DNA of 64,000 bases from Acanthosepion esculentum (taxonomy: Eukaryota > Mollusca > Cephalopoda > Sepiida > Sepiidae), in the NCBI GenBank assembly GCA_964036315.1, contig OZ038517.1:57700657-57764656 (forward strand), given 5' to 3'. This document shows, in pieces, positions 1-11,600 of this stretch; position 1 is the stretch's first letter, and each line of letters opens with the position of its first letter. The notes under the pieces are model-generated. The model was not told the DNA's origin, did not search any database, and was given only the letters and a program-made list of their open reading frames with translations. The position numbers and the translations under genes are program-made.

Positions 1-960
1 ACACATTCAGAAACCTCCAATATTCTTATCACTTCATCCTCAACGCAAAGAGAAAGGTACATAAAATACACGACCACAACAAAGATTACATTATCCCCAA
101 CAATAAACTAAACAAAAACAGATACATAACGCTACCTACCAGCTCCATAACGTCCACTATCCAAAACAACTTATCCCATCTAAACAATATCCAAATAGTC
201 ACAAACACTTCCTAAACCATTTTGGAATTGATCGGAATTAAAAACGCTCATAACAATAATAATTCAGAAGCAGGTATATATAGAATAAATTGCTAAAACT
301 GTTCCTCAAAATACATTGTGGAAACATGCAGAAATTAAAAAAAAACTATGAACAAAAAAAGGGACCTTATACATAACAATTTATTAAATGCACTAATCAT
401 AAATAAATTCGAACACAACTTTGATCAAAAATGTCATTCATCAAAAGAGAAAGTAATTGATTCATAAGGAAAATTCTAGAGAGTGCCGCCTTTGAATCTT
501 ATCAAAATATAAATCTACGCCCCGGCTTTTTCCCAATCTCACTTTTCCTAAAGAATTACTACTTTCTCAAGCCAACATACACGATCACAAATATATTGAA
601 AAATCAAAAGAAAACTGTTAAATCCATCAACACATGTTTTTGAAGATGCACAGCATACCATAACAATCTAATCACCATTTAAGCAATATTCATTAAAAAA
701 ATTCTTGAATATTACTCGCTTATTTTTTATCAGACTTTGAACTATGACACTTTGTGTCCACTACACGTTTTGACTGACCTTTCAACCACCTAATGAACAT
801 TCATGAACGTCCTTAAATTAATAATTTTTGATAAACCAATGATATAATAGCTTTTGTATATCAACTCGCGCAACAAAATAATTCCTACATTTCCTTGATA
901 AAATCCCCCAGAGGACTAAACGCGTCGATTAAAAAAAAGGTTTTCCTCTTGTCTTTTTTT
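1..960 (+). pseudogene. Penelope-like element, 3' end with degraded GIY-YIG endonuclease
   Basis: Conceptual translation of about 255-600 shows a GIY-YIG homing-type endonuclease domain like that at the C-terminus of Penelope-like retroelements. AGIYRINC is followed, after an in-frame stop, by an NCSS cysteine segment and by KYIVETC in place of the usual YIGET. Around 500-580 there is an RPGFF segment, typical of the C-terminal tail of these proteins. The reading frame is broken by several stops and shifts, and the YIG glycine is Val, so the copy is dead. The reverse transcriptase part would lie upstream, outside the window. The 3' untranslated part runs to about 960 and contains a hammerhead-like motif. 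The family call is by motif order, and the exact clade is not determined. Confidence 0.7.
890..928 (+). other. Degenerate hammerhead-ribozyme-like motif in Penelope 3' end
   Basis: The stretch reads as a decayed CUGAUGA-like box (cttgataaa), a short stem with ATCC opposite GGAC, then TAAAC where GAAAC is expected, followed by GCGTC, which resembles a short helix III plus GUC cleavage site. Hammerhead motifs are known from the terminal repeats of Penelope-like elements, so the position fits. The core has several substitutions, so activity is not expected. Confidence 0.4.
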
Positions 961-1000
961 TTTCATTTTTTTCCTTTACAGATACACTCTATCTGAAAAT

Positions 1001-1005
<5 letters not shown>

Positions 1006-1070
<65 letters not shown>

Positions 1071-1078
1071 ATATGTGT
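1006..1078. repeat. (CA)n microsatellite with short (TA) tail
   Basis: An uninterrupted CA dinucleotide tract of about 56 bases is followed by a short TATATA and GTGTGT flank. It sits right after the Penelope remnant. Confidence 0.95.
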
Positions 1079-1515
1079 GTAGGGGTGGCTAATTTTTTTC
1101 ACAGAACAGTTCTCTAAAGATGTTCGATTTTCATTGTTTCATTTTTCTGTAGTCTTATGCCAAACTAAGTGAATACAATACACCTAATCAATGAATATTA
1201 ATCTTCATGAATCTTAATCAGCAAACGACGCATTTTCACGTCAAGATAATAAAAAGCCGAAACAAGTTTGACGACTTATTTTAATTCTATTTATAAACGC
1301 ATTATTTAAATGGAAGTCAATAAATGAAGAGAGCTGATTATTTATGAGTTGATTTTCTGCATAATTAACAAATTATCTCACTGGCAGTTCATTAAGACAC
1401 TAGGGGAATGTTATTTGGAAAAACTGTATTTCTCCTTATTTTGTCCATTTGATATATTAGGAGTAATTAACCTCTCACTCTATCACTCCTCATCTACAGC
1501 CACAGATTGATGTAG

Positions 1516-1517
<2 letters not shown>
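1079..1517. other. AT-rich non-coding stretch
   Basis: No coding signal, RNA gene or repeat unit recognised on either strand. Confidence 0.5.

Positions 1518-1580
<63 letters not shown>
1518..1580. repeat. (TA)n microsatellite
   Basis: A pure AT/TA dinucleotide tract of about 60 bases directly abuts the 3' end of the minus-strand LINE fragment. It may have grown from that LINE's 3' tail. Confidence 0.95.
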
Positions 1581-1583
<3 letters not shown>

Positions 1584-1595
1584 CCCACATACATG

Positions 1596-2160
1596 TATAC
1601 GTCTTATGTACCGTGTCCCTTCAGAATGTGGACGATCATGGCTCTCCACAATATTCTGTCCTTTTTCAGCTCTGTCTTTTTACTATCCATCACATCACCT
1701 GTTTTGCTTACCATTTCCACAAGCTCGTCAATGCGAGCGTCATATTCTCTAAGCCCTCTTTCCTCATTATGTTTACCTAAAATATCAACCATCTTTTTCT
1801 GATTCTAATTAGAAGCGTCCTTTTTGTTTCCATTTTCTTTTAAAATTCCTTGTTGGAATTCTCAGTATTCTTTTGTAGAACATCTCTGTTGTCTTCTCTT
1901 CATGCGTAAGGAAACTGCTATATAAGAGGATTAATATTATAGAGCAGTTCAACACTTTTCTTTGTTTCTGCAACATTTTCCTGTTTCTTTGCTTAGCTTT
2001 TGGAAGGCATTTTTCGCTATTTTCGGATTTTTGTGTTATATTTTACTTCGTGTTTCTGATGATTAAAATTCTGTACTTGTTTGCATTTAACATCTCCATA
2101 TCTTTTTATAATTGATAGTTTTTTCTTTCTTTTCACTTTCCTTTACTTACCTTGTCTCAT
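1596..2160 (-). pseudogene. LINE reverse transcriptase, C-terminal fragment
   Basis: Read on the minus strand from about 2160 to 1596, this is the last part of a non-LTR retrotransposon ORF. In order it shows a KCKQVQNF-like connector segment, AKNAFQKLSK, a MFYKRILRI segment and the terminal LWRAMIVHILKGHGT. It belongs to the same LINE family as the better-preserved copy at 16451-17635. At least two frameshifts separate these pieces, and the longest intact stretch is 62 codons (1604-1792). The 5' part, including the catalytic palm, is missing, as is usual for 5'-truncated LINEs. The 3' end meets a (TA)n tract. Confidence 0.7.
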
Positions 2161-2860
2161 AGTTCATGTTATTTTCAAGAGTTTAGAAGTTCTGTAGCAG
2201 TGGTATTTATTCTACTTATCAACACAAGTCTAATCATGATTCGTTTTGCAATATTCGGGTTCAGTGCTCTAATCACCAACTTCATTAGAAAATATGGCCG
2301 TCACAATTTTCTAAGTATACAGATTTTTAATTTACGGAAGATATGTTAAGTGTGGCTGTTGAACACGCTTTATATTTAGACACAATTTCATCTTTTTAGG
2401 AATTAGATATCAAATACTTTATTATTAGAATTTCATTAAGTTTCATCAATTATTACTTTTTGTCTACTATCACACCAAAGATTACATACCGTATTACATC
2501 GCCGTATGTCACTCACATAAATTTCACATAAAATAAAGAAATAACAGTATAACATAAAACAATATTTGTTAATATATAACTGATCTGATTTCATGAATTA
2601 AATTATTTAAATTAGTCGTGTATTTCTCTTAGGTCAGTGAGAGGAAAAATAAAGAATCTCCTTATAATATGCATTTTTAAAACAAATATGAAAATTATTC
2701 TGCAGTTAAGGGTGTGCTTTCAGATTATAACGAGCTTTTGGACTAACTGAAAGAAAACATGGCTCTTAGAAGAAAGCTGTTAATTGAAATAATAAAAGGA
2801 AATATAAATTACTTTGAAGGGAAATCTAATATGGGCTGTGGCTAAAGAAATACATTGTGT
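2161..2860. other. AT-rich non-coding stretch
   Basis: Nothing recognised. A short open frame near 2152-2349 is hydrophobic but matches no family I know and has no supporting context. Confidence 0.45.
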
Positions 2861-2861
2861 T

Positions 2862-3530
2862 TAAAAGTTGATGGAAGAATGAACAAAACGGGAAGTTTAT
2901 AAAAGGAAAACATAAATGGAAGTAATGGAAACATCAGAACAGAAAATTCAAAGCAAAATGAAAATGGACAAAAAAAAAATTGAAAAACAAAGAGGAATCA
3001 AAGTTTGTGACAGAAATTGGCTGAATGAAATGGGATTTACAAAGAGAAAAGCTAAATAAAAACACAGAACTTAAATAGAAGAAAACAAGTTTACAGTGGG
3101 CTGCAGTGAAGCAACCATGGAATGTGAGTGATTGGACAAAAGTGATATTCAGTGATGAATCGCAAATCTGGATTGGTCAAAGTGATTATGTTGGAATTAT
3201 GATGATGCTGGTGCCATTCAAATAAGACATAAAATGGACGCCTAAAGACAGCAAACATATTAACTATCATAAATGATGTGGGGTTGCAAGACAAGTAAGA
3301 GAAATGGCAATAATCAATACACTGGGGTACATTGATATTTTGGTCGCGCTTCTCATTCAACCGATAGAATATAGATTTGGAGATGAATTATCCTTTTTGA
3401 GAATGATAATGCACTCCACATAAACTGTCGAATTCAATAACATGGCCACTCAGGACTTAAAATTTATGTTGGTAATTTTATAAAACTGATCCATTGGGAT
3501 TTTCCCGGTTACTCGGTAGTGTATAGTGGA
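2862..3530 (+). pseudogene. Tc1-like DNA transposon transposase remnant
   Basis: In one plus-strand frame at about 3070-3200 there is LQWAAVKQPWN then DWTKVIFSDESQIW. This is the region around the first catalytic Asp of Tc1/mariner-type transposases (FSDES). Near 3395-3420 a shifted frame gives FENDNALH, which matches the QDNAPxH segment carrying the second Asp. Upstream, about 3000-3060, is an RNWLNEMGFTKRKAK-like piece as found before the catalytic core. Stops and frame changes break it in several places, so no protein can be made. The third acidic residue was not found. Terminal inverted repeats were not identified. Confidence 0.65.
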
Positions 3531-5030
3531 ATGAATAATCCCAAGGCTCGAAATAACTTTAACAGCTTTTATTCGTGACCGAAGGAGAGCGCAAATTAGT
3601 GGTATTTTGCGGGATTTCTTCGTTTGTTCCTAAGTGGAACGAGAAATCTCATGTTCAAGCTCTCAGAACTGGTACGGGTCTTCTGTAGCAAGGGTTGTCA
3701 GTGATTCTTCGAACTGGTCTTGAAGTGGAAAAAGAAGCTGAATAGGGTTCGGTCAGAGTTTTATGACTTCTGGGACTTTCCGTTGTTTCCTGTTAATTGT
3801 TTTCATTGCTGCTACTGCTGAATTGAGCAAAGTAAGGAACCCCCACATTATGAGAAAATTAAGCTACTTGAGCGTGTATCGTCTGCTTTTCTGAGAGAAA
3901 ACAGACGCCGTGTTGGGTTTTTGCTTAAACTTTTGAGTTTTCAAAAATGTTTTTGGTACATTTTAATTTGTGGGTAAATAGCTGCGTTTGTTTTTTTTAA
4001 TTCGGAACCAATCAAAAGGTTTCCCTCCAAATTCTGAGAAGTGAAATCTGGAGCCTATCTGGGTGAATAAAAGGAAAACCAGGTATTCGCGGGTTTGTTC
4101 GGACAAGGAAGAAAAACAATAAATTTGAAGACCACCAGACTAAAATTGGAAGGAACATAAAAGTTGCCTCCACATCAAGGAAAATTCTTCTACTGGTGTA
4201 ATTGTTTTATGTTTCACTGTTACCACGGACTTTGCTTCACAAACTGTACCTATACTTTGAAAACTATTCAGAGAATTATTTTCTCCTTTCTTCATTTTAT
4301 TTTTATGTTGTTTACCTTTTCTGAGGACCTTAGGCGGCATTGTAATTTTTATTGTAAAAGAGGCATATTTCATTTGCATTGATTATTTTTACATACATGT
4401 TACTAGCCTTCATTTGACACACAGCGCACTTAGTTTGTGTAATTTTTTCATTTTTGTGTGCTAATAAATTTATCGTTTGTTTTTTAAACTCGGTTCCTGT
4501 TGTCTGTCTTTGTTGTGTACCCTTATAAATTAAATGTAACCTCAAACATTTGTTTGAACTATTTTTTTCGTTGGCTGTTTTTACTAAATAAAAAATCCTT
4601 TGACATGTCACAATAGACAAACACAATCCTGCAAAACTGATTCATCAACTACTATTTAAATAAAATATTTTTATTAGTGAAGTCAATACTTAACGAATTC
4701 AGGCCGTCATAAAAGCACGAAGAGGATCAATAAAGCAGTGATGTTTTTTAGTTGAGGATTTCAGTTTGTTTTCAACATAATTTTTCATCTGACTGATCTG
4801 GAAAATGCCATTAATTCAAATAATGTAATCAATTTTTGCAGTATATTTCCTAAAGCCGTTTGTTTCACTTATTAAACAAAATATGTTTTGTGTAATTTAA
4901 GTCAAGCTGGGTGAATATCTTTCAAGTGTAGTGATTTTTAAAAATTTTCCTTTGTCTTAAAAATTCGGATATTGTCTCCCCTTTTTTTCACACAAATAGA
5001 CTTAACCAAGGTATATATATATTACTACCA
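3531..5030. other. Non-coding stretch, unclassified
   Basis: No gene recognised. Overlapping short open frames on both strands near 4140-4630 are AT-rich and look like chance. The part at 3580-4150 is slightly less AT-rich and may be an old unclassified repeat. Confidence 0.4.
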
Positions 5031-5575
5031 GTGAATACCCGGAGAGTCGTCAGCACGTTAAGTGCTGGACGGTCGAACTCTCTGTCTCTGAGCAGAGAGG
5101 AAACCGGATGAGGCTCCGCCGAAGGGCAGAGTCTCGTCCGGGGAGGTTGACCAACCCGATCCCGTTTATACGGGATGTACGGGCATTTTTTGACCTAGCC
5201 TACGGGCTTGGGAAGACAGCACTTTAAATCAGGCCTTGTGCCACATCTATCCCTTGTGGGGGGACAGTAAATACTGTCTGCAGTACGTTAAGACAGTCGA
5301 GAAGTCAGTACGTTGAGTAGTATCAGAGTAGTATTAGAGGAGGGTAACACAAGAGTCACCGTCACAGCACCTAGACTCAGTAAGGAGTCATACCGCGATA
5401 CTTCGATACCCAGACAGTATATATATTATTGCTACTAACCCGCATTCCTGGATCTACTAACCCGTATTACCAGTTTGTATTATTACGTTAATACATTTAT
5501 TTTCCTTATCTATTCCTGGCGTTTTTTATTAGTGATATCCGATTTCATCCCGGAATCCACAACAGTTATATTTTT
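5031..5575. repeat. GC-richer island of stem-loops, possible solo LTR
   Basis: Composition changes abruptly from the AT-rich flanks. At 5042-5082 GAGAGT pairs with ACTCTC, enclosing CGTC/GACG and AGCAC/GTGCT around a GTTAA loop. At 5079-5099 CTCTCTG pairs with CAGAGAG. At 5104-5140 CCGGATGAG pairs with CTCGTCCGG. At 5160-5175 CCCGT pairs with ACGGG. The left edge begins TGAATACCC and the right edge ends ACAACA, so TG...CA termini of a solo LTR are possible, but I found no matching target-site duplication. No open frame is present. A structured non-coding RNA or tRNA-less SINE are alternatives. Confidence 0.4.
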
Positions 5576-8300
5576 AGAATTTCATCCGTAGAATTGAAAT
5601 AAAAATGAAGCCTATCTGGGAGATGTGATAATAAAAGTGAATTTAAAATAAAAGAAGTGTGTAAAAATTAATAATAACTAGTTTTTCTTGTTTCAATTAA
5701 AAGATGCCACGACGTATCGTGAATGGATGCTTTGAATATATTTAAGATTTAATATATAATCTATTTTTGCGTAATTGGGAAGTTGAAAACTATATTTATA
5801 GTGATAGAGTATTTAAACTTGATCCTATATGCGAAGAGACTGAGACAGATTGATAGATAAATAGATCGAGCGAGCAGCTGAGTATTCATATTGATCACAT
5901 TGATGGAATAGTCCATACCTACCTTTCACCCCTCCGGGGTAATGCACTTTACACCAATAATCACCTATTAACTAATCAGCATATTAGTTTCAGCAAACTA
6001 GACTTTTCATTGGCTCAGACCTCTAAAGCTGTAGCAAGTTTAAGCGAAAATATCTTTTCGCGCCTAACGTTTTTGAGCCGATTTTTAGACCCAAAACTCA
6101 ATAAATAGAGGCGTCCGAGTCGATTCGAACTAGTCAGAAATTCACTCTGGAGAGATGCCAAACTAATCCACGCTAGTCAAAACTTTGACCAACTACACTT
6201 TTCCCGCGCAAACTTCTCTGACTCAACAAACAGCATTTCGCTCTCCCAGGAACAATTGCTTACAATACTAAAGAAAGTGAAATAACACACTACTAAATAA
6301 GTATTCGTAAACATTCAATCAAACACCAAAACAACTAAAGGTACACAACTCTTACCAACTTTGGACATTAATTTAAACAAACATACGCATACACACTATT
6401 GACTGAACTCTCACGAAAGACATTTTTGTACACGACCAAACACTTTGTTTTATTTCACAAACAAACATTAGTAACAGTTTCATACACACCGAAACTTGGT
6501 ATAAATACACTACATAATTCAATTCAACCATTCATACTGGTCCAACAATATCTGACTTAATTGTGTATGTTAATTTTATATAAATCAATGTTATTGTTAA
6601 ACTTTTAATTATGTTGTTTTCGCTTTGATTTCTCTTGAATGATTTGCCTTCAATATTCCTGTTTCTTAATTTGTTGTGGATGAATGTCTAAGAACACCAA
6701 CATCACTAACCCTTGTGATAACCTAACCTTCTGATATCTTAAAATACATTCGCCAGTCTGCAACAACATAATGAAAACTTACGGTTATATGTGCGATAAA
6801 CACAAACGTTCTCTCTCCCCCTCCCTCTCTCTCTATATATATATATAAAGCATCTATTGATACTAGCAATAAGTTGTGAGAATTTCACGTTAATCATTGC
6901 TTTACACAGCAGTAAGTTAACTTATTCGGTCATGTAGAAGTATACCAACTGATAAGTTCACACAAACTCATTTATATATTAATAGTTCGGTGTTTAGAAG
7001 TAGGTGAGAATGTGAGCAACCAGCATGTTAATAATTTGTAAACGCTTATCGACCACACATTGTCAGCATCATTTTAGATCTAGAAAATGTATTTTGGCTG
7101 TGAAATGCATTAATTTCCCCGCAAGTGATGAAGAGCAGGCTTCCTACCACGTCTCTGAATTATCCCTAATTTATCAAACGTATAAAAATCAATGTTAACT
7201 ATACACAAAATGAAAAGTGCAAACATAAACACTTAATACAAACATATACATGTTCAAAATCTGTATGTTTGTAATCATGGCATTTTACCGTTACTTATGA
7301 AAAATGAATAAAACTACTTCTCGGATAAAAGATCATTTCCGAAAAAGGAATCATATTTTATTTATCTTTATTATCAATATTTAAATAAAAGAGGAATGTT
7401 GTTGATGTTGTCGTTGTCTTCCGGATATTGGATTGTTGTAAGTCAAGTGACAACAAATCTTTAATTAATGGCAACAAATTTTCCCTGTTCTGCATTCATA
7501 TCGTTTGATATCAGAAGAAATTGCTATTATTATTGCTTGCTTTTTATTTACTTTATTATTTTCATATGATGAAGACGATAGTGTAAACAGACCAAAATGT
7601 ATTCAACGATGATGATATTTTTTCAAACAAATTATACAGTTATTGGAAAAGTTTAGTAAGAATTTAAAATTGATATATGGACATTTCAAGTCATCTTTAG
7701 ATATTAATGTAGATATTTGTTCATTGTCTGTCCGTTTATACTCATTCAGTTTACAGCCACTTAATACAATTTTATCGGTTGAGGCACATTTAAAAAAAGA
7801 GCAGTTGGCTTAAAGCAGACAATTTTCAAGTATGAATGTAGCTTTGAAAACAATTGATCAACAATCAATAAATTCGTTTGATTTTGTTGCTATTTCGATG
7901 TTTATTCACATCACCTTCATAACACTGATTGGGAGTGATTTTTTAATTGTTTGTGATTTCAGTATAAAATTTTTAATTTCGAATGAGAGAATTCAAAAAG
8001 CAATGGGGATGAATATAACTTAATCATGTAATATAGATAAGCAATGTTTAATTAAAAAAATGTTTCATTTCATACTTATCATTAGACTGAATTGAATTTT
8101 ATCATTCAAAGAACAAAGACTATAATACAAATTCTGATGACATGCAGGTGCAAGAAGAGTAACCCACAATGATGGACGATATTCAAACCAACACAAAAAC
8201 GCCAAACAAAAAGAAAACAGTAATTATGAAGGCACCTATGTGTTAAAAAACATATACCTTAGCTACATTAATAGGCCTATGTCTATATTTCTCTATATAT
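5576..8300. other. AT-rich non-coding stretch with a CT/TA microsatellite
   Basis: No gene recognised. A (CT)n-(TA)n tract lies at about 6812-6848. The part at 5920-6250 is less AT-rich and contains several CpG and a TATA-like aataaatag, so it may be an old LTR or promoter fragment, but nothing confirms it. The 63-codon frame at 7832-8023 looks like chance. Confidence 0.4.
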
Positions 8301-8775
8301 AGTAAGTATTTACACTGTTGTCATATTCGCGATGTTTCTGCCTTCTTCAGGTGAAATACGTTGGAATTTAGAACTGAACCCTTTATTTCGTCCACAGGGT
8401 TAGATTGGTCTAGTTCCATGTGCTATGCCTTTTCTGGATATCTCAGTTTCAGTTTCAGTTATTTCCCATTAGTTTTTGTTCATCTTTGCTGTGACCAGGT
8501 ATTGAACTTACATCAACCAACGCTTTTTTTATCCGTTGGGCAATGGGACTTTGGAGACAGCAGTGAATTCCTTTTTGGGACTTATAAACCTAACATTTTT
8601 TTTATCAGAGCTCATATTACAATTTGTTGGTTACAGAGACATTAGGTTTATAAGTCCCCAAAATTCATGGCACTAGGATATACCTGAAGAAGGTCAGAGC
8701 GCACAACAGCCTAAACGTCGTGAATATGACTATAAAGATGAAAACAACAGTCTGAATAATATAAATAGTGTAATT
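8301..8775. repeat. Inverted-repeat element with CTGAAGA...AAAC motif
   Basis: The left arm (about 8301-8352) is a diverged reverse complement of the right arm (about 8680-8775). The right arm carries the family motif: CTGAAGA, a GC-rich arm, then TAAAC, then a gtgaatatg segment. Related arms occur at 12262-12355, 36786-37165 and 57062-57180. The region 8360-8430 read backwards also matches 37010-37075, so the family includes internal sequence and not just the arms. A small internal hairpin at 8576-8660 pairs gacttataaacctaa with ttaggtttataagtc. A Penelope-type terminal repeat or a non-autonomous element are the likely sources. Confidence 0.6.
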
Positions 8776-9564
8776 AACCTAATAATGAAAAAACAAATTA
8801 CACACCAGATATTTCCATTAAGCACATGGATAGAAAGTTATAGGGAAAATTTCAAATAATTCAACTGATATATAGGTGTTAAATGAGGAATTTATTGATC
8901 GTAGGCTTACATGGTAAATAAAATAGGGAATAGTATTAAACTATATTTAAAACAAAATATTTTAATCAAAATATACCTTATTTTGAAGGGCCTATTTTCG
9001 TGACAAATACTTCCAGAATGCTTCATTATTATTATGAACATGAACATGTCTGAAAAGGACGCAGTTATTGATCTTCACTCAGTTCATATTGAATCCAGTT
9101 TTCCACTTTCTTCCATACCGTAACCAATTGACGAAAGATGATCACAGTAAAATCCATAGTTTTCATAAAGAGCTCAAATTATTGTTCTAGAATTTTTTTC
9201 CACAATTTTTCGTATTTGAGCGTTCATGATGTCTTATTTGAAGTTCATTTTCAAACATTTTCAACTCAGGTGTGAAATTTGTGGAACTACGGTTGCTTTT
9301 CCTTCAAATGCTGAATAGATGTTTCTCTCTGCTTCAGCTGCATTGGGGGATCTAGTTGAATTTTTTAAAAAGAATGAAAATTATTCCACAGACAAAACAT
9401 TGAATTGTAATGGAAACTTAACAGCACTTTCGAAAAAATGAAAAAGAATTACAGAGAAATATAAACAAAAGACAAACGCTGATAGCCATAGGTTTTACGA
9501 ACACACGAAAAAAAGAAATACAACTAAACAGAAGAACAGTTGTTAAAAGACAAGCGTGAATTGA
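8776..9564. other. AT-rich non-coding stretch
   Basis: No gene, RNA or defined repeat recognised. Confidence 0.45.
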
Positions 9565-9903
9565 ATGCATCGGTTTCGGTTAAGAAACATTACAATTTCG
9601 CTGTTCTATCGCTATGCCCATGAAAAGTGTTCAGGCGAATTAAATTCCTTAGTTCCACTAGTTATAACATTCACGGTTATGACCCGTATACACATTTTAG
9701 CGAATAATTCTTATTCCCTTCGTATTCCATTGGTGAAACGTAATGTCATCTCCCTCGAGTGGCTCTCGGACCTTTTACAGAGTGAACATCATTGTAAGAA
9801 AAATTACAATGATTTGAATTATAGAAGCATTAAAATGCTTAATATTACAGGAACAATTAGTAAATACTCATTTTTCTCAAGAAGATCCCACAAATTGATA
9901 TAA
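9565..9903 (+). pseudogene. Jockey-like LINE, C-terminal fragment
   Basis: The 112-codon open frame contains SLFYRYAHEKCSGELNSLVP, the post-catalytic C-terminal region of Jockey/CR1-type LINE ORF2. A matching segment in another frame of the Jockey-like LINE at 52511-53628 reads LFYKYFHGNCSDELLSLVP. After about residue 75 the similarity is lost. The N-terminal catalytic part is absent. The ATG is incidental and this is not a free-standing gene. Confidence 0.6.
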
Positions 9904-10830
9904 CTGCAGAAAAAAATGTAAGGAATATCGTTCTGTCAGGTCGACAAAATGATTCTTGGAGATTTTAGTATTAAATAAACGTTACACTTGAGCACTAAAC
10001 AGAATCAATGAACTCTGGATAATTTTCAACATCAAGTCTATGAAGATAATCACAATTATAATAATTACAATTATAATAGGTAAATTTCAACAATTTCTAA
10101 AGCCAAAAAACAAAAAAATATCAATTTTGTTTGATTGTCTTTGATACAAAGAAAGACATTAAATACACACACAAACACAATTTTTGTGTATGTACGCCTG
10201 TGTATGAATATATGTATATGTGTCTGAGTGTATATGAGTGCGTCTGCGCGACACGCACACATTTGTGTTTATACGAACATATGTGTTAAGGCCAAGTATT
10301 CTGGACGCATGTCGATCACTGTGTGGAAAAATAAAAAAATACGTAAAAACCTTTCTTGAAGCTTTAAGTTTTAAATCCTAGTTAATATATTAAATTTAAT
10401 ATTTTAAATGAGCAAAATAATCATCGTTTTCAAACTGAATTTAAATCACTTGGAATCTTTTTCTACTTATGTAATTAAAATCAATAAATACGTCCATAGT
10501 GACAGATTTGTCGACACAAAATAATTTTCTTTTTTTAGAATTCTTTCAAAAATGAAATGTGCTTTTCTGAAACGTTATTTGAAGAAAATCGCCGATTTAA
10601 AGTTTAATTAATCTGAATTGAAAAAATTATACTTTTACCTTAGAATATAGCAGCAAAAGCATTTATTTTAACACTAAGGACATGTTTTTCATTTATTGAT
10701 AGATCGATTTTTGGGAACTTTAGTGGAGGAGGGGCAGAACTGACAAACTACTTGACAAATAGAAGGCGAACACCTTATATTATATATAGTTTCACTTTAA
10801 ATTTTTAAAAAAGTTGTTATATCATTTCAG
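9904..10830. other. AT-rich non-coding stretch
   Basis: No gene recognised. It contains a small duplicated acaattataataatt motif near 10048-10078 and a GT/CA-rich patch at about 10165-10262. Confidence 0.45.
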
Positions 10831-11387
10831 CCACGATAAAGCCACCAAAACGCAAAGGGGGGGGGGTTACTGAGAGTGTAAGAAAGCGAGAAAAGATTGT
10901 TGAAGAGAAAGGACAATAAAAAGAACGGGAGGGTGACAAAAATGACGGTTGATGTTGCATTTAATTGTTTTAGAAATTATAGTTAAATCTATCAATTTCA
11001 ATCGTAAAATGTAGAGAAATATTTGTCAATCCAGTCATACGTTTAAATTAATGAAGTCGAAGTACCAAACAAGAAAACTCAACAGAATGCTATGGAGACA
11101 TTTATAGAAAAGGTACAGAAAAGCTACATCACGACGGCGGGAAGGTGATTAAAGCCGAACTATAGAGTCAGGACCGATAACAGTGCAGACTTTTTAAATT
11201 TTTTTGTCAAGAAGCTCTAGATATATAGAAGCACCAGATCAGATATGGCAATGATATTCAATGAATGGACGAATGGTAGACTTATAAAGGTGCAAAATAG
11301 AATTTGGTGAGAAAAATTGTTTAGCACGACACAATGAATAAACTTTCCTAGTGGCAGACTTAGCAATTGATTCAGTATATAATCATT
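10831..11387. repeat. Unclassified interspersed repeat
   Basis: The segment around 10903-10990 (aggacaataaaaagaac, then a tgacg and a gttgcatttg-like block) is also present in diverged form at about 23938-24010, so it is repetitive. It contains a run of G at 10857-10866. The part at 11080-11387 leads directly into a minus-strand LINE fragment and may be that LINE's 3' region. No open frame. Confidence 0.4.
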
Positions 11388-11600
11388 TCAATTCACATCA
11401 GTGGAAATCGTTAGACAGAGAAGGCGCAATGAGGTACTCTCCTGGTGGAAAGCAAAAAAGAGACGGTTAAAAGAGAGCAGTTTAGTTTTGGAGGCGTTAA
11501 AATAAAAGTTAACAGATTGGAAGTCATTTTCGACATCAACGGCCAATATGACTTTTTCGTACCTATCAGGTATGCTATTTTCGCATACACACAAATTCAA
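11388..11600 (-). pseudogene. Jockey-like LINE reverse transcriptase fragment
   Basis: The minus-strand 70-codon frame includes VILAVDVENDFQSV and NFNASKTKLLSFNR-like sequence (FYFNASKTKLLSFNR here). This matches the stretch just after the catalytic YADD of Jockey-like LINEs. The equivalent in the copy at 52511-53628 is INLAVCLEKDLQSV plus NFNASKTKLLS. Only this short piece remains. The upstream palm and the downstream domain are missing. Confidence 0.6.

Noticed and set aside
5041..5140. Hammerhead ribozyme in the structured island
   Set aside because: A GTC, a hairpin and a CTCTCTG/CAGAGAG stem followed by GAAAC occur in suggestive order, but the CUGANGA box is absent and no closing helix III pairs.
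10831..10877. Possible 47-nt exon between tttcag and gtaaga
   Set aside because: It contains a ten-base G run, lies at the edge of an interspersed repeat, and has no partner exon.
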